This document shows, in pieces, positions 12,899 through 24,922 of a stretch of 34,853 bases of DNA. The stretch covers positions 1 to 34,853 of the forward strand of contig NZ_PZGG01000023.1 of assembly GCF_003043455.1 (NCBI RefSeq), written 5' to 3'. Origin of the DNA: Staphylococcus simulans (GTDB lineage Bacteria; Bacillota; Bacilli; Staphylococcales; Staphylococcaceae). Each line of letters opens with the position of its first letter. Within the stretch, counting starts at the first letter, position 1. Made by a program: the position numbers and the translations under genes. The notes under the pieces are model-generated. The model ran no database searches, was not told the DNA's origin, and worked only from the letters and a program-made list of their open reading frames with translations.

Positions 12899-13276
12899 TT
12901 ATTTTCCTTCTTTTTTCTTCTCTTCAGGTAATTTAAAAATGACTTCCCCATCATTACTTAAATAATAATCGTCACGTGCTACTTTCTCTATATATTCTTT
13001 GTTATTCAAATTATTCAATTGTTCCTTCAAAGCAATTTCTTCATCTTGCTGTTTTTGGAACTTTTCTTCTTTTACTTTTCGTTCTTGTGCATCTTGCGCA
13101 TTGCTTCTTATTTGAGAGATAACCATGATAGAAAGGACGATAATGATTGCGAGTAAAATACCCGCAAAGAGCATAATACGACGTTTAACCACACGCTTTT
13201 TCATTTCGCGCTGTCTTTTTCTTCGGTTTTCGTTCTCGATATACCTGTTTTCCATATGCTCTACTTTTCTAGCCAT
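12899..13276 (-). CDS. divIC: Cell division protein DivIC (FtsB-like)
   Basis: Bitopic membrane protein of the divisome, partner of FtsL and DivIB. The 125 residues comprise a basic cytoplasmic segment (to about 31), one TM (33-53, MLFAGILLAIIIVLSIMVIS) and an extracytoplasmic coiled-coil (about 60-95, Glu/Lys/Gln-rich), then the conserved IEKVARDDYYLSNDGEVIFKLPE end typical of DivIC/FtsB. Start ATG with RBS AAGGAG, overlapping the end of the preceding gene's region. The order rqcP-divIC is conserved in Firmicutes. Confidence 0.95.
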   Translation of the reverse strand: MARKVEHMENRYIENENRRKRQREMKKRVVKRRIMLFAGILLAIIIVLSIMVISQIRSNAQDAQERKVKEEKFQKQQDEEIALKEQLNNLNNKEYIEKVARDDYYLSNDGEVIFKLPEEKKKEGK

Positions 13277-13289
13277 GGTATGTCACTCC

Positions 13290-13556
13290 TTAGTCATTCT
13301 CATTAATACGTTCTTCTTTCACTAACTCATACATGCCTTTCGCATTTTCTTTCGACGCATGTTCGCTTAATCCAGTGACACGAATTGTTATCACACGTTG
13401 TCCGAAACGAATGACGATTTCGTCACCGATTTTGACATCCGTACCTGCTTTAGCAGTGTTATTATTGACTTGAACACGACCTTGGTCGCTGACTTCTTTC
13501 GCAAGTGTACGGCGTTTGATTAAACGAGATACTTTTAGATATTTGTCTAATCTCAC
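13290..13556 (-). CDS. rqcP: S4-domain RNA-binding protein RqcP (YabO)
   Basis: A small 88-residue S4 protein. The family acts in ribosome-associated quality control, stabilising peptidyl-tRNA on the 50S subunit with RqcH during poly-alanine tailing. The S4 fold signature MRLDKYLKVSRLIKRRTLAKEVSDQG runs from residue 1 to 26. The start codon is GTG, one base after the mazG stop, with AAGGGG as RBS. Gene position (mazG-yabO-divIC) agrees with Bacillus. Interestingly, pth, which releases peptidyl-tRNA, is encoded in the same cluster. Confidence 0.93.
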   Translation of the reverse strand: MRLDKYLKVSRLIKRRTLAKEVSDQGRVQVNNNTAKAGTDVKIGDEIVIRFGQRVITIRVTGLSEHASKENAKGMYELVKEERINEND

Positions 13557-13557
13557 G

Positions 13558-14751
13558 TTATTCCCCTTCTTTCTTTTCCAACAAAGCTTTTAACTCCGCT
13601 TCACTATAGTCTTTATTTTTGACTTCATCATACAACGTCATAAAATGGTCTGCAAATACTTTCTCAAATTTAACACGCGGTGTTTTGCCTTCTTTTGCTT
13701 TTGCTTCTGACCAAATACCTTTTAAATCTTCGATATTCTCTGCTTTTGCGTCCGCAAACACATGCGGATGACGTCGAATCATTTTATCATTTAAACTTTC
13801 AATCACTTCAGTGATATCGATATAACCTTCTTTTTTGCCGATAGCCGCATGCAACAGCACCTGCAACAAGATATCGCCTAACTCTTCAATCATATGCCAG
13901 TCATCTTCATGATCGATGGCTTCAAATAATTCAAATGTCTCCTCTAAGAGATAACGTTTCAATGTTTCGTGCGTTTGCACTTTATCCCATGGACAGCCTT
14001 TGTCATCATCTACTAATGTATCAATCACTTTGACCGCATAATCAAAATCACCATGCATTAAGGCTTCATCTTCAATACGCGGAATAAAGACACTCGTTAA
14101 ATTACTGAAGATGTCATGACGATCAAGTTCATATAAAGGTGTTTCAATTAATGTCGCCCCTGTGTTACGTGCACCATCTACAATATAAACACTATAATCA
14201 TCAGGATAACGCTCCATTAATGTCAGCTTTAAATCTCCCGCTGTCATTGCGCTATACACTTGTGTAATCAATGTATGTGTACGGATATTCAACTGTTCTG
14301 CTGTTAAAGCTGTCCCATCTAATAAGGTAAAGCCTTCATTCGGATCAACTTGTACCGCTTCAAACACATCATCAATGAAACTCTTACCGCCAAGCACTTT
14401 CACTTCAACCTCTGGTTGTGACTGCGCATAAGCTGTCAGCAACGCCGTTGTTGTTTCTGCCACACGCGGATGCCCCGGCACCACATAAACGACATCTTCT
14501 CGTTGTGCCGCTTCAATTAATTGCGCCACAATCGCTTGGTACACTGCTTCAAACGCATCATGCGCTTCATATACTGGGTCAAAACTTGACCATTCTAATT
14601 GTGGCACTTCTGTTTTTAGTGCCTCTACCACAGGATGATCTAATGTACGTGCATAAATATGAGTTTGCTGGGTCAAATAGCGGTAAATCCCTAAAGGCAA
14701 TTCATCTAAACCATAGTTGCCTAAACCTACAATTGTAATGGTATGACTCAT
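13558..14751 (-). CDS. mazG: Bifunctional tetrapyrrole methylase-like / MazG NTP pyrophosphohydrolase (YabN)
   Basis: 397 residues with two parts. The N-terminal domain (1 to about 225) starts ITIVGLGNYGLDELPLG, resembling the SAM-dependent corrin/porphyrin methylase fold. The C-terminal MazG domain (about 240-390) has GCPWDKVQTHETLKRYLLEETFE and the metal-binding EExxE...ExxD pattern (EETFE, EELGD). MazG hydrolyses NTPs to NMPs. The role of the methylase-like part in YabN proteins is unclear. Start ATG shares its A with the preceding gene's TAA (TAATG), RBS AAAGGACG, so the two are coupled. Confidence 0.93.
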   Translation of the reverse strand: MSHTITIVGLGNYGLDELPLGIYRYLTQQTHIYARTLDHPVVEALKTEVPQLEWSSFDPVYEAHDAFEAVYQAIVAQLIEAAQREDVVYVVPGHPRVAETTTALLTAYAQSQPEVEVKVLGGKSFIDDVFEAVQVDPNEGFTLLDGTALTAEQLNIRTHTLITQVYSAMTAGDLKLTLMERYPDDYSVYIVDGARNTGATLIETPLYELDRHDIFSNLTSVFIPRIEDEALMHGDFDYAVKVIDTLVDDDKGCPWDKVQTHETLKRYLLEETFELFEAIDHEDDWHMIEELGDILLQVLLHAAIGKKEGYIDITEVIESLNDKMIRRHPHVFADAKAENIEDLKGIWSEAKAKEGKTPRVKFEKVFADHFMTLYDEVKNKDYSEAELKALLEKKEGE

Positions 14752-16286
14752 TATTTTCGTCCTTTCTTCAAACGATATAATTTATCTCCGAACGGCATAT
14801 GCTGCAATTCACGATAAGTTAATAGATTCAATGTCACAATCGCGATAACAACCACTGCTACACCAACGATCGCCGCAAGCAGTAATTCTGCCATGCCTGT
14901 CAGACGTCCTTCTGTCGGCGTCATCCACATAATCAGCTGTACTGCCGCAGTCATCGCAACGACTGTCACAAGCAGCTTCGAGACAAAATTACGCATGTGA
15001 CGCAAGCGATAGAATTGCAACGTTCGCCACTGCAAGACAAACGCAAATAAACATAATGACAGTACAGTACTGACACTTGCCCCGATAATACCGATGTTCG
15101 GAATCAATACAAAATTCATTATTAATTTTATAACTGCACCTAAGCCGAAAGCAATCAGAATCAAGCGAGATTGTCTGCGCACTTCTAACAAGGCAATATT
15201 TACCATAATCAGCGAGACACAGATAACCGTTAACATATAAATCACGAGCGTAGCGGTTAACACATCATTTTTAAAGAACACACGGTTCATTAAAGGGAGT
15301 AAATTCATCAGTCCAGCACCCGCCGCAACACTGATTGTGATTGTAATCTTCAGTGTCGCATCCGCATAACGGTTCATACGTTCAAAGCGCTGTTCCGCAA
15401 ATGCATTCGTTAGTAAAGGAATCAGCACGAAACAAAATGTCGTCGTCACAATCAAACCGATTTGAATAAACGATGCGCCTCGGTCATAAATACCTTTTTG
15501 AACAATCGCTTCTTTAAACGACAAACCATAATACTGCAAGGTACGAATCACTGAGAAGCTGTCCATCAACTGCCACGTTGTCACAATAAGATGACTCGCT
15601 GAAAAGATAATAATAGCTGCAGTCAAACGTTGCCATACGACTTTAGTCATCGCATCATCACGCAACGCAAACTCAAATTGAAACGGTCGCTTGATACCTA
15701 AGAATATAGTGGCCGCTAAGAAACCTAAAGCTGAAGCTAAGATGGCCCAAGTTCCTACTTGATAAATCGACCAATCCAACTGAACAAACACCACAATCAA
15801 TATCAAGATAATACCGACACGCACAATTTGTTCAATAACTTGTGAAAAAGCCGGCGCATCCATTTGTTGACGTGATTGGAAACTGCCGCGCAAGACACCT
15901 AAACAACCGACAACCAAGAAACTGCAGCTTGCCATACGGATCATCGGTGTCAGATGCATATCACCCATCGCATGCGCAATGACAGGTGCCAAGATGAAAA
16001 TCAGCGCAAACAAGACGAAACATACACTTTGTATGCCGATCATGACATGACTGATTTTACGATGCGTCCAATGTGCACCGAAGTTTTGCGTCACGGCACT
16101 CGGTATCGCATTCATCGATAAAATCGTCGCAAGCGACAAAAATGGATACACTTGTTGGTACGCATACAACCCCGCATCGCCAAGTACGTTTTGGTATGGA
16201 ACACGATATATCGCACTCAGTATTTTGACCATCACTAACGCCAAAGTCAGAATGACGACACCGCTGAAGGCTGATTTACGCTTCAT
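14751..16286 (-). CDS. MOP/MATE-superfamily polysaccharide flippase (SpoVB/MurJ-like)
   Basis: A 511-residue integral membrane protein with about 14 hydrophobic segments. It belongs to the MVF/PST polysaccharide transporter group; the N-terminus [36 protein letters not shown] is typical of SpoVB/YabM-like members. Probable work: moving lipid-linked glycans across the membrane. Staphylococci have a separate MurJ homologue elsewhere, so I do not give this one the symbol murJ. It overlaps the end of mfd by 11 bases and has no clear Shine-Dalgarno of its own, suggesting coupling to mfd translation. Confidence 0.88.
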   Translation of the reverse strand: MKRKSAFSGVVILTLALVMVKILSAIYRVPYQNVLGDAGLYAYQQVYPFLSLATILSMNAIPSAVTQNFGAHWTHRKISHVMIGIQSVCFVLFALIFILAPVIAHAMGDMHLTPMIRMASCSFLVVGCLGVLRGSFQSRQQMDAPAFSQVIEQIVRVGIILILIVVFVQLDWSIYQVGTWAILASALGFLAATIFLGIKRPFQFEFALRDDAMTKVVWQRLTAAIIIFSASHLIVTTWQLMDSFSVIRTLQYYGLSFKEAIVQKGIYDRGASFIQIGLIVTTTFCFVLIPLLTNAFAEQRFERMNRYADATLKITITISVAAGAGLMNLLPLMNRVFFKNDVLTATLVIYMLTVICVSLIMVNIALLEVRRQSRLILIAFGLGAVIKLIMNFVLIPNIGIIGASVSTVLSLCLFAFVLQWRTLQFYRLRHMRNFVSKLLVTVVAMTAAVQLIMWMTPTEGRLTGMAELLLAAIVGVAVVVIAIVTLNLLTYRELQHMPFGDKLYRLKKGRK

Positions 16287-19200
16287 CTGGAATGACCATA
16301 CTTTCTTCTAAAGCTTTCATCAAGAATTTCAAGCGGTCAAACCACGCACCTGCTTTTTTATTTTTCATAAGAGTTACTGTCATCGCACCTTCCGACACAC
16401 CGACCTTCATGTCACGACCAAGCGGCAATGTCTGTTTGAAGAGCGCTTCACCATTGATATCTTCTGTTCCTTTTTCAGATAAATGAATTTCAATCGCTTT
16501 GCCTGTGTCTTTAATACGCGTTACGCCGACATGTAAGGCATGAATACGGATTTCAACGATGTCTAATAGACGTTCTACTTCAACTGGATAATCGTTGAAG
16601 CGGTCAATAAGTTCATCTTTGATATCCATTAACTCATTTTCAGTTTCAATCTGACGTAATTTCTTATAGATTTCAATTTTCGATTGTTCATTCGGTATAT
16701 AAGATGTCGGCAAGTACGCATCAATATTCAATTCAATTTCAATTTCCGGCGTTTCACTTTCTTGTTTAATGCCACGTTTTTCATTAACTGCTTCTTCAAG
16801 CATTTGTGAATACAAGTCGAAGCCGACAGAATCGATAAAGCCGTGTTGTTGTTTACCTAATAAATTACCGGCACCACGGATATTCAAGTCACGCATCGCA
16901 ATTTTGAAACCACTGCCGAGTTCAGTAAATTCTTTGATCGCTTGCAGACGTTCTTCTGCAGTTTCTGACAACACTTTGTTTGTCGGATGTAAGAAGTAAG
17001 CATAGCCGACACGTGAAGAACGACCGACACGTCCACGCAATTGATAGAGTTGGCTCAGTCCGAAACGATCTGCTTCTTCAATAATCAACGTGTTCGCATT
17101 CGGTACATCGACACCTGTTTCAATAATTGTCGTAGTTACTAAAATATCGTATTCGCCATTAACGAACCCAATCATTGTATCTTCTAGTTCACGTTCTGTC
17201 ATACGGCCATGTGCCACACCGATAGTCGCATCTGGCATCAACATTTGAAGCTGTTCTCTCTTTTCATAGATAGATTGAACACGGTTATATAGATAGAATG
17301 CTTGACCGCCACGCGCAAGTTCACGTTCTAAAGCTTCTTTGATAAAGTTCGTGTTTTGTTCTAATACGTAAGTTTGGACTGGGAAGCGGTTTTCTGGTGG
17401 TGTTTCAATCACAGACAAGTCACGTACCCCCAACATACTCATATGGAGTGTTCTTGGGATTGGTGTAGCTGTTAAAGTTAATACATCCACATTTGTTTTC
17501 AGTGTTTTGATGCGTTCTTTATGACGGACACCGAAGCGTTGTTCTTCATCGACAACTAATAAACCTAAATCTTTGTACTTCACATCTTTTGCGAGCAATT
17601 TATGTGTACCCACCACAATGTCGATGGTACCGTCTTTTAAACCTTGTTTCGTTTCTTTGATTTCTTTAGGTGTGCGGAAGCGGCTCATCAATTGAATATT
17701 TACCGGGAAATCTTGCATACGTTCCAACAATGTTTCATAGTGTTGTTGCGCTAAAATGGTTGTCGGTACTAAGAAAGCGACTTGTTTCCCTTCCATAACT
17801 GCTTTGAATGCTGCACGCAATGCCACTTCGGTTTTACCGTAACCGACATCACCACATAACAAGCGGTCCATTGGACGTTCTTTCTCCATGTCTTCTTTGA
17901 TTTCATCAATAGATTTTGCTTGGTCCGCTGTTAAATCATACGGGAAGTCCATTTCGAATTCATGTTGTTGTTCAGTATCTGGTCCGAACTGGTGCCCTTC
18001 TGCCATTTCACGTTCACGATACAATTCAATGAGTTCATCCGCAATATCTTCAACACTCTGTTGAACTTTGGCTTTGGTTTTCTTCCACTCTGTACCGCCA
18101 AGTTTGTTTAATTTAGGTGTTTTATCCTCTGATGCCACATATTTTTGAACTTGATCCATTTGATCAACCGGCACAAAGAGTTGGTCTGTTCCCTTGTATT
18201 GAATTTTAATATAGTCTCGGTGTACATCGCCGACTTCTAGTGTTTCAACACCTAAGTAACGGCCCACACCATGATGCACATGAACAACATAATCGCCGAC
18301 TTTCAAGTCTTGATAAGACTTGATGCGTTCTGCGTTAGTCATCGTCGGTGTACGTTTCTTCGCTTTTTTCTGTTTAGATTTAAATAACTCGCGTTCTGTC
18401 ACGACCGCAAGCGACATATAAGGTAGCTCAAAGCCTTCAGATAGACTGCCTTCTACAATGACTGCGTGTCCGCCTTGAATATTCGCACTCGCACCTGCTT
18501 CGACAATCGGAATGTGCATTTCATTCATCATAGCTTTGACACGTTCTTTTTTCGTTTCTGTTTCGACTAATACCACGACTGTATAGCCATTATTGATATA
18601 ACGTTGGAATTCAGAACGCATAATGTCATATTGTCCATAGAATTGTTGAACAGGTTTACTTGAGAATTTGATAATGTGATCTAATTTCACTGGCATACTT
18701 GCGGTAAACAGCGTGAAATACGTAATGTTACGTGTTTTAATCAAACGTTCAAAGGCGTCATCGTCTAAGAAATATTGACCGATAAAACCTTTACCGCTCT
18801 CGATCAGCTGCTGCATAAAGTCATTGACTTCAGACATTAATGTTTCTTCTGTATCTTTGACACGGTTATATTCATCCACGACGATGATTGCGTTATTGCT
18901 GATGTAGTCGACAAGTGTCGCAGGTTGTTCGTACATAAATGCGACTAATCTCCGAATTACTTGGTGGTCAATAAAGTTCGTATCAAATTGTAAGAAGCTT
19001 TCATACGTGTCTTTGACATCTTGACGTACGGCTTTCTCAATTTTAGGACGTGTTGTTTCATAAGCTTCTTTAAGTTCTGTTTTAATGCGTTTCAAAACGT
19101 CCTCTGTGATGATATAGTCACTTGCTGAAGTGATATGAACATTATCTTGGTTCGCTTCTGAACGTTGGCTTTCCACATCAAATTGGCGAATTGAATCTAC

Positions 19201-19794
19201 TTCAGTATCGAAGAGTTCAATACGTACAGGTTCGCCAATCAATGGATAAATATCAATGATGCCCCCACGAACTGAGAATTCACCGATATGTGACACGACA
19301 CTTTCTCTGCGATAACCCATATTAACGAGTTTGTTGAAGAACGCATCGACATCAATATCATCTCCGACTTTCAAAGTGATTTGGTGGTTTTGCCACATCT
19401 CTACAGGGGTCTGTAGCTTTTTCAAGCCGTTTAAAGGTATGATAAAGAACCCTCGCTGGCCTTGTGCTAAGGCAGTAAGGGTGCGCACACGTTCGCTCAT
19501 CAACTGCGGACTTTGTGTGGAGAATTCTTCAGTCATGATGTCTTGAAGCGGATATTTGTATATCTCTTCTGCTTCGATATATTGTTGTAAGTCCGCTTCT
19601 AATTTATCTGCTTGGTATAAGTTATTTGTCACCACAACCATCGGGCGGTTTGAAGACAGATACTTTTCTGCCATTACTGTCGCTTTCGCTGCACCGGATA
19701 AGCCAGTGACTAAGACATTTTCATGTCCAAATACATCGTTTAACTCTTCATATCGTTTATCTTTATTTAAATAATCTGTAATTATTGATTTCAC
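16276..19794 (-). CDS. mfd: Transcription-repair coupling factor
   Basis: Removes stalled RNA polymerase and recruits UvrA to lesions. At 1172 residues it is full length. Order: UvrB-like N-terminal module (1 to about 350), RNA-polymerase-interacting domain (around 495-560, containing [16 protein letters not shown]), DNA translocase with Walker [16 protein letters not shown] (about 645-660) and DEEQRFG (about 751-757), SF2 motif region [15 protein letters not shown], then the C-terminal UvrA-inhibiting domain. The start codon is GTG, overlapping the pth stop as GTGA; RBS GGTGAGG lies inside the pth end. The pth-mfd pair is conserved in Firmicutes. Confidence 0.97.
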   Translation of the reverse strand: MKSIITDYLNKDKRYEELNDVFGHENVLVTGLSGAAKATVMAEKYLSSNRPMVVVTNNLYQADKLEADLQQYIEAEEIYKYPLQDIMTEEFSTQSPQLMSERVRTLTALAQGQRGFFIIPLNGLKKLQTPVEMWQNHQITLKVGDDIDVDAFFNKLVNMGYRRESVVSHIGEFSVRGGIIDIYPLIGEPVRIELFDTEVDSIRQFDVESQRSEANQDNVHITSASDYIITEDVLKRIKTELKEAYETTRPKIEKAVRQDVKDTYESFLQFDTNFIDHQVIRRLVAFMYEQPATLVDYISNNAIIVVDEYNRVKDTEETLMSEVNDFMQQLIESGKGFIGQYFLDDDAFERLIKTRNITYFTLFTASMPVKLDHIIKFSSKPVQQFYGQYDIMRSEFQRYINNGYTVVVLVETETKKERVKAMMNEMHIPIVEAGASANIQGGHAVIVEGSLSEGFELPYMSLAVVTERELFKSKQKKAKKRTPTMTNAERIKSYQDLKVGDYVVHVHHGVGRYLGVETLEVGDVHRDYIKIQYKGTDQLFVPVDQMDQVQKYVASEDKTPKLNKLGGTEWKKTKAKVQQSVEDIADELIELYREREMAEGHQFGPDTEQQHEFEMDFPYDLTADQAKSIDEIKEDMEKERPMDRLLCGDVGYGKTEVALRAAFKAVMEGKQVAFLVPTTILAQQHYETLLERMQDFPVNIQLMSRFRTPKEIKETKQGLKDGTIDIVVGTHKLLAKDVKYKDLGLLVVDEEQRFGVRHKERIKTLKTNVDVLTLTATPIPRTLHMSMLGVRDLSVIETPPENRFPVQTYVLEQNTNFIKEALERELARGGQAFYLYNRVQSIYEKREQLQMLMPDATIGVAHGRMTERELEDTMIGFVNGEYDILVTTTIIETGVDVPNANTLIIEEADRFGLSQLYQLRGRVGRSSRVGYAYFLHPTNKVLSETAEERLQAIKEFTELGSGFKIAMRDLNIRGAGNLLGKQQHGFIDSVGFDLYSQMLEEAVNEKRGIKQESETPEIEIELNIDAYLPTSYIPNEQSKIEIYKKLRQIETENELMDIKDELIDRFNDYPVEVERLLDIVEIRIHALHVGVTRIKDTGKAIEIHLSEKGTEDINGEALFKQTLPLGRDMKVGVSEGAMTVTLMKNKKAGAWFDRLKFLMKALEESMVIPDEA

Positions 19795-20363
19795 TTAGCC
19801 TCACCATTATATTCATTCATCACATGGTCGAAACGCGAACTCGCGATAAAATCTTCCACCGCATGTGCAGAATGTTCTATTACTTTTTGCATTGTTTCCA
19901 TTTCTTGTTTTGAGAATTTCTGTAAGACATAATCTGGTACAGACATACCGTTGGTCGGTCTTCCGATACCGATACGGATACGTTTGAATTGATCTGTACC
20001 CAGATGTTGAATAATCGACTTCATACCGTTATGACCGCCGGCACTGCCCTTTTGACGCAAACGAACTTGCCCTTGTGCTAAATCTAAATCATCATAGAGC
20101 ACTAATAAGTCTTCAACATCGACATTATAGTAATCCATTAATGGACCGACAGCTTCTCCTGATAAGTTCATCAAAGTCATCGGTTCAATAAATAATACTT
20201 TATCACCTGCGACACGTTCAATCGTATACGCGCCACGGAATTTTTGTTTATCTAACTTTAATTGGTTAGATTCCAATAAATAATCTATTACTTCAAACCC
20301 GATATTATGTCTGGTTTGTTCAAATCGTTTACCGATATTGCCTAATCCGACAATACACTTCAT
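19791..20363 (-). CDS. pth: Peptidyl-tRNA hydrolase
   Basis: Cleaves peptidyl-tRNAs that drop off ribosomes. I chose ATG at 20363, giving 190 residues: GGAGGCAGGAAAG stands just upstream and family members start MKCIVGLGN. The open frame runs 18 codons further to 20417. Catalytic His is H19 in TRHNIGF. The conserved LYDDLDL (about 89-95) and [12 protein letters not shown] (106-117) are present. It is 190 bases downstream of rplY/ctc, whose terminator intervenes, and overlaps mfd by 4 bases. Confidence 0.97.
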   Translation of the reverse strand: MKCIVGLGNIGKRFEQTRHNIGFEVIDYLLESNQLKLDKQKFRGAYTIERVAGDKVLFIEPMTLMNLSGEAVGPLMDYYNVDVEDLLVLYDDLDLAQGQVRLRQKGSAGGHNGMKSIIQHLGTDQFKRIRIGIGRPTNGMSVPDYVLQKFSKQEMETMQKVIEHSAHAVEDFIASSRFDHVMNEYNGEAK

Positions 20364-20500
20364 GCTTTCCTGCCTCCATCTCTTCTTTTCTTTTGATTTG
20401 GCATCGGTCACATACACCGATGTCTATGTATCACTTTATTCCCTATATTAACACAAATCAGGATAAACCCTGACACGTAAAGCATGTAATATGACGCAAT

Positions 20501-20534
20501 AAAAAAAGCCGATCACACAAAAATGTGAACGGCA
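20501..20534 (-). terminator. Terminator of rplY/ctc
   Basis: Stem GCCGTTCACA/TGTGATCGGC with a 5-base T loop, then seven T on the minus strand. It lies 18 bases past the stop codon. Confidence 0.92.
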
Positions 20535-20551
20535 CAAATATTAAGAAGAGA

Positions 20552-21202
20552 TTATTCTTCTTCTTCGTTTTCTTTGTTTTCTCCAATAACTTCTGGTTCT
20601 TGAGTATCAGCGTCGCCTGCTTCAACTTCTTGGATTTCTTCTTCGCTTGGTCCTTGAGTTGGAGGTGTTACAGTTACAACTGTATCTTCAGGTTCGTTTT
20701 CGATTGTGAAGTCGCCTGTTACTTTCAAGTCTTGAACTGCGATAGTGTCACCGATTTCTAATTCAGTGATATCTGCTTCAAGATATTCAGGAATGTTGTC
20801 TGGAGTTGCAGTAACTTCAACGTAGAATAATGGTTGGTCAACTACGCCGCCTTCTTTAGCGCCTACTGCTTCACCAACTAAGTGTACAGGTACTTCAACT
20901 GTACGTTCTTCAGTCATGTTGATTGCTAAGAAGTCGATGTGTGTCACTTGGTTTTTAAGTGGGTCGTATTGGTAGTCAGCTACCATTACTTTGATTGTTT
21001 TAGAACCTACACCTAAGTCAATAACACCGTTACGTCCAACTTCACGGATAACTTTGATGAATTCTACTTCATCAACTTTAACTGATACGTTTTTTTGGCC
21101 GTAACCATACATAACTGCTGGTACTTTACCTGAGTTTCTGATTGCTGTTAAATCAGAACGTCTTTGTTTACCTTGACGGATAATAGACTTTAATGAAGCC
21201 AT
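20552..21202 (-). CDS. rplY: Ribosomal protein bL25 (CTC / general stress form)
   Basis: 5S-rRNA-binding ribosomal protein of the long TL5/CTC type, 216 residues. The L25 beta-barrel domain (about 1-92) contains [18 protein letters not shown] and TLDFLAINM-like [14 protein letters not shown]. The TL5 C-terminal domain (95-185) is followed by an acidic Glu/Asp-rich tail of about 35 residues. Start ATG with RBS AAAGGTGG about 12 bases off and AAAGGA adjacent. It has its own strong promoter and a structured leader (21203-21343). In Bacillus ctc is a stress gene; the promoter seen here is of SigA type. Confidence 0.95.
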   Translation of the reverse strand: MASLKSIIRQGKQRRSDLTAIRNSGKVPAVMYGYGQKNVSVKVDEVEFIKVIREVGRNGVIDLGVGSKTIKVMVADYQYDPLKNQVTHIDFLAINMTEERTVEVPVHLVGEAVGAKEGGVVDQPLFYVEVTATPDNIPEYLEADITELEIGDTIAVQDLKVTGDFTIENEPEDTVVTVTPPTQGPSEEEIQEVEAGDADTQEPEVIGENKENEEEE

Positions 21203-21277
21203 TTCCTTTTTCCACCTTTCGTATATGAGATATCAGATCGTTGCTTATAATAAGCGTTCAATAGTCAATCTCTCCGG

Positions 21278-21343
21278 CACTTGCCCATCGGTTGTTTGAC
21301 CGCTTGCAAGTGTTTGATATGTTCGTTACAGAAAGTCACGAAC
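21278..21343 (-). promoter_or_regulatory. Structured 5' leader of rplY/ctc
   Basis: The transcript would begin near 21343 and carry about 140 nt of leader. Hairpin 1: ACGAAC-type stem pairing 21338-21343 with 21321-21326 at the very 5' end. Hairpin 2: 7-bp CACTTGC stem (21306-21312 with 21278-21284) enclosing a CGGT/ACCG inner stem. Leaders of ribosomal protein genes often mediate autoregulation; that function is inference here. Confidence 0.5.
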
Positions 21344-21349
21344 GGAATT

Positions 21350-21378
21350 ATTATACACATTTTTACAAATTACGTCAA
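21350..21378 (-). promoter_or_regulatory. SigA-type promoter of rplY/ctc
   Basis: TTGACG (21373-21378), 17-base spacer, perfect TATAAT (21350-21355). One of the best promoter matches in the window. Confidence 0.85.
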
Positions 21379-21407
21379 CTGCTCATTTGATTTAAAACCA
21401 TGAAAAT

Positions 21408-21437
21408 GAAAAAACTGCAGCCTAAGACTGCAGTTTT
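21408..21437 (-). terminator. Terminator of prs
   Basis: A perfect 10-bp stem AAAACTGCAG/CTGCAGTTTT with a 7-base loop, followed by T-rich sequence on the minus strand. It starts 6 bases after the prs stop. Confidence 0.92.
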
Positions 21438-21442
21438 AATCA

Positions 21443-22408
21443 TTAGTCGAATAATACACTCACTGATTCTCTTTCGTAAACACGAACGATTGCTTGAGCA
21501 ATTAATCCAGCAATTGATAATTCAGTTGTGTTTTCTGGTTTGCGACCATCGTCAAGACGGATTGAGTTTGTTACAATCAATTCTTTGATTGCTGAGTTTT
21601 CAATACGTTCTTTCGCTGGTCCAGAAAGTACAGCGTGTGAACAACATGCATAAACTTCTTTAGCACCTTTGTCTTTCAACGCTTGTGCTGCTAATGTGAT
21701 TGTTCCTGCTGTGTCAATAATGTCGTCAATGATAATTGCAGTACGTCCATCAATATCACCTACGATATTCATAACTTCTGCAACGTTTGGTTTTGGACGA
21801 CGTTTGTCGATAATTGCGATTGGTGTTTTCAAAATGTCTGCTAATTTACGTGCGCGTGTCACGCCGCCGTGGTCTGGTGAAACCACAACTGTTTCTTCTG
21901 GGTCGATATCAGGATTGCTCTTGAAGTATTCCGCAAGAATCGGTACACCCATTAAGTGATCGATTGGAATATCGAAGAATCCTTGAATTTGTGGTGCGTG
22001 CAAGTCTAAAGCAATCATGCGGTCTGCGCCTGCTACTTGAATCAAGTTAGCAACTAATTTCGCAGTAATCGGCTCACGGCTGCGTGCTTTACGGTCTTGA
22101 CGTGCATAACCATAATAAGGAACCACAATGTTAATTGTTGCCGCAGAAGCACGTTTACATGCATCTATCATAATCAACAGTTCCATTAAATGTACGTTAA
22201 CTGGATAAGATGTAGGTTGGATAATGAAGACGTCGCAACCTCGGATACTTTCTTCAATATTGATTTGGATTTCGCCGTCACTGAAACGTTTTACCGAACA
22301 TTTCCCTAATTCAATTCCAATGTTATCCGCTACTTCGCGTGCAAGCGGCTCATTTCCTTTCAACGAGAAAATCTTTAAAGATGAATTTTTATATTCATTA
22401 GCTAACAT
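21443..22408 (-). CDS. prs: Ribose-phosphate pyrophosphokinase (PRPP synthetase)
   Basis: Makes PRPP from ribose 5-phosphate and ATP, feeding purine, pyrimidine, His, Trp and NAD synthesis. At 321 residues it is class I length. Signatures: [19 protein letters not shown] (about 103-121), [18 protein letters not shown] (about 138-155), [12 protein letters not shown] and the PRPP loop [12 protein letters not shown] (about 224-235). Start ATG, RBS GGAGG. It follows glmU by about 100 bases with no terminator, so glmU-prs are likely cotranscribed, and its own strong terminator ends the unit. Confidence 0.98.
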   Translation of the reverse strand: MLANEYKNSSLKIFSLKGNEPLAREVADNIGIELGKCSVKRFSDGEIQINIEESIRGCDVFIIQPTSYPVNVHLMELLIMIDACKRASAATINIVVPYYGYARQDRKARSREPITAKLVANLIQVAGADRMIALDLHAPQIQGFFDIPIDHLMGVPILAEYFKSNPDIDPEETVVVSPDHGGVTRARKLADILKTPIAIIDKRRPKPNVAEVMNIVGDIDGRTAIIIDDIIDTAGTITLAAQALKDKGAKEVYACCSHAVLSGPAKERIENSAIKELIVTNSIRLDDGRKPENTTELSIAGLIAQAIVRVYERESVSVLFD

Positions 22409-22510
22409 TTATAGTCCTCCATTTATTTGCATTCATGCGTCGTTCAGGTCGAACTGATACATAACATCCTATTTAATTTTACTGAATTGGACAAGATACA
22501 TCAATAGTTG

Positions 22511-23920
<1,410 letters not shown>

Positions 23921-23991
23921 TTAAGGTAAGTTGCACTTTCAAGACTCACCCTTACATCCGTTTGAGGAGATAAGCTGAACAAGTCCGTTTT

Positions 23992-24000
23992 ATCATAGCA
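23992..24000 (-). promoter_or_regulatory. Extended -10 promoter of glmU (candidate)
   Basis: TGCTATGAT on the minus strand: TG (23999-24000), one base, then TATGAT (23992-23997). The -35 is weak. It leaves about 110 bases of leader before glmU. A partly paired segment in that leader (TAAGG...CCTTA, about 23920-23956) may fold. Confidence 0.5.
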
Positions 24001-24085
24001 CATCTTTTTAATATTTTACACAATATTGTTTGACGATAAAATAGACTCGTATATTCAAGTTATCCAGCCCATCAAATGGTATAAA

Positions 24086-24113
24086 AAACCCTCGATCACA
24101 TGACCGAGGGTTT
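24086..24113 (-). terminator. Terminator of spoVG
   Basis: Stem AAACCCTCGGTCA/TGATCGAGGGTTT with a 2-base loop and TTTTTTAT on the minus strand. It starts 30 bases past the spoVG stop. Confidence 0.93.
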
Positions 24114-24144
24114 AAAAGTTACATTTCTATCTTTAAGCTTTTAA

Positions 24145-24462
24145 TTAAGCTTCTTCGTTATCATTATCTTCTGATTCTGATGGTTTCGCATTCTTATCTG
24201 GAATGACTTCATCAGTTTCATCATATACTTTCATCACTGCATCTTGAATTTCTTGTCTCATATCTGAATTAATCGGATGCGCGATGTCACGGAATTCACC
24301 ATCTGGTGTACGTTTGCTCGGCATTGCGACGAATAGACCTGAGTTGCCTTCAATTACACGCAAATCATGGACTACGAATGCGTCGTCTAGTGTGATTGAC
24401 ACTAGTGCTTTCATTCTTCCATCAGTTTGTATTTTTCTAAGTCTTACATCTGTCACTTTCAT
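24145..24462 (-). CDS. spoVG: SpoVG, nucleic-acid-binding regulator
   Basis: 105 residues. In staphylococci SpoVG is a DNA/RNA-binding protein that affects capsule, virulence and antibiotic-response genes and is an effector of SigB. The first 85 residues carry the conserved family block [51 protein letters not shown] (positions 1-51, key residues in the beta strands). A variable acidic tail follows ([11 protein letters not shown]). Start ATG, RBS AGGGGGC. It follows yabJ by 63 bases, forming the yabJ-spoVG unit; a terminator follows. Confidence 0.97.
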   Translation of the reverse strand: MKVTDVRLRKIQTDGRMKALVSITLDDAFVVHDLRVIEGNSGLFVAMPSKRTPDGEFRDIAHPINSDMRQEIQDAVMKVYDETDEVIPDKNAKPSESEDNDNEEA

Positions 24463-24525
24463 GTAGTGAGCCCCCTAGTATATCTCTCTATTGTCTTATA
24501 GAAGCTTACAATATTTAATTAAAAA

Positions 24526-24906
24526 TTATTTTCCTTTAACTTGAGCGATAACCTCAATCTCAACTTTTACGTCTTTTGGCAGACGCGCAACTTCCACACA
24601 GCTTCTTGCTGGTTTATGCGCATCGAAGTATAAGCCGTAAACTTCGTTGATTTCTTGGAAATCGTTCATATCTTTAATAAAGATATTTGCTTTAATCACT
24701 GAATCCATATCGGCACCCGCTTCTTGTAAAACCGCTTTAAGGTTTTCAAGTACTTGACGCGTTTGTACCTGTACTTCATCACTGACAAGTTCATTAAATT
24801 CATTTAGTGGAATCTGTCCTGAAGTGTAAACCAAATCATTCACGACAACTGCGTGTGAATAAGGGCCTAATGCTTCAGGCGCTTTATTACTGTGAATCGT
24901 CTTCAT
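24526..24906 (-). CDS. ridA: RidA/YjgF/YabJ-family reactive-intermediate deaminase
   Basis: 126 residues from the ATG at 24906. RidA proteins hydrolyse reactive enamine/imine intermediates released by PLP enzymes. Family marks: [16 protein letters not shown] (near 7-22), YTSGQIPLN (about 27-35) and the carboxylate-binding arginine in [12 protein letters not shown] (about 101-112). The longer open frame to 24981 overlaps purR and lacks a suitable RBS; the chosen ATG has AAGGAG 11 bases upstream. Called yabJ in Bacillus. It lies 16 bases after purR and before spoVG. Confidence 0.95.
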   Translation of the reverse strand: MKTIHSNKAPEALGPYSHAVVVNDLVYTSGQIPLNEFNELVSDEVQVQTRQVLENLKAVLQEAGADMDSVIKANIFIKDMNDFQEINEVYGLYFDAHKPARSCVEVARLPKDVKVEIEVIAQVKGK

Positions 24907-24922
24907 GTTGTTGACCGCTCCT

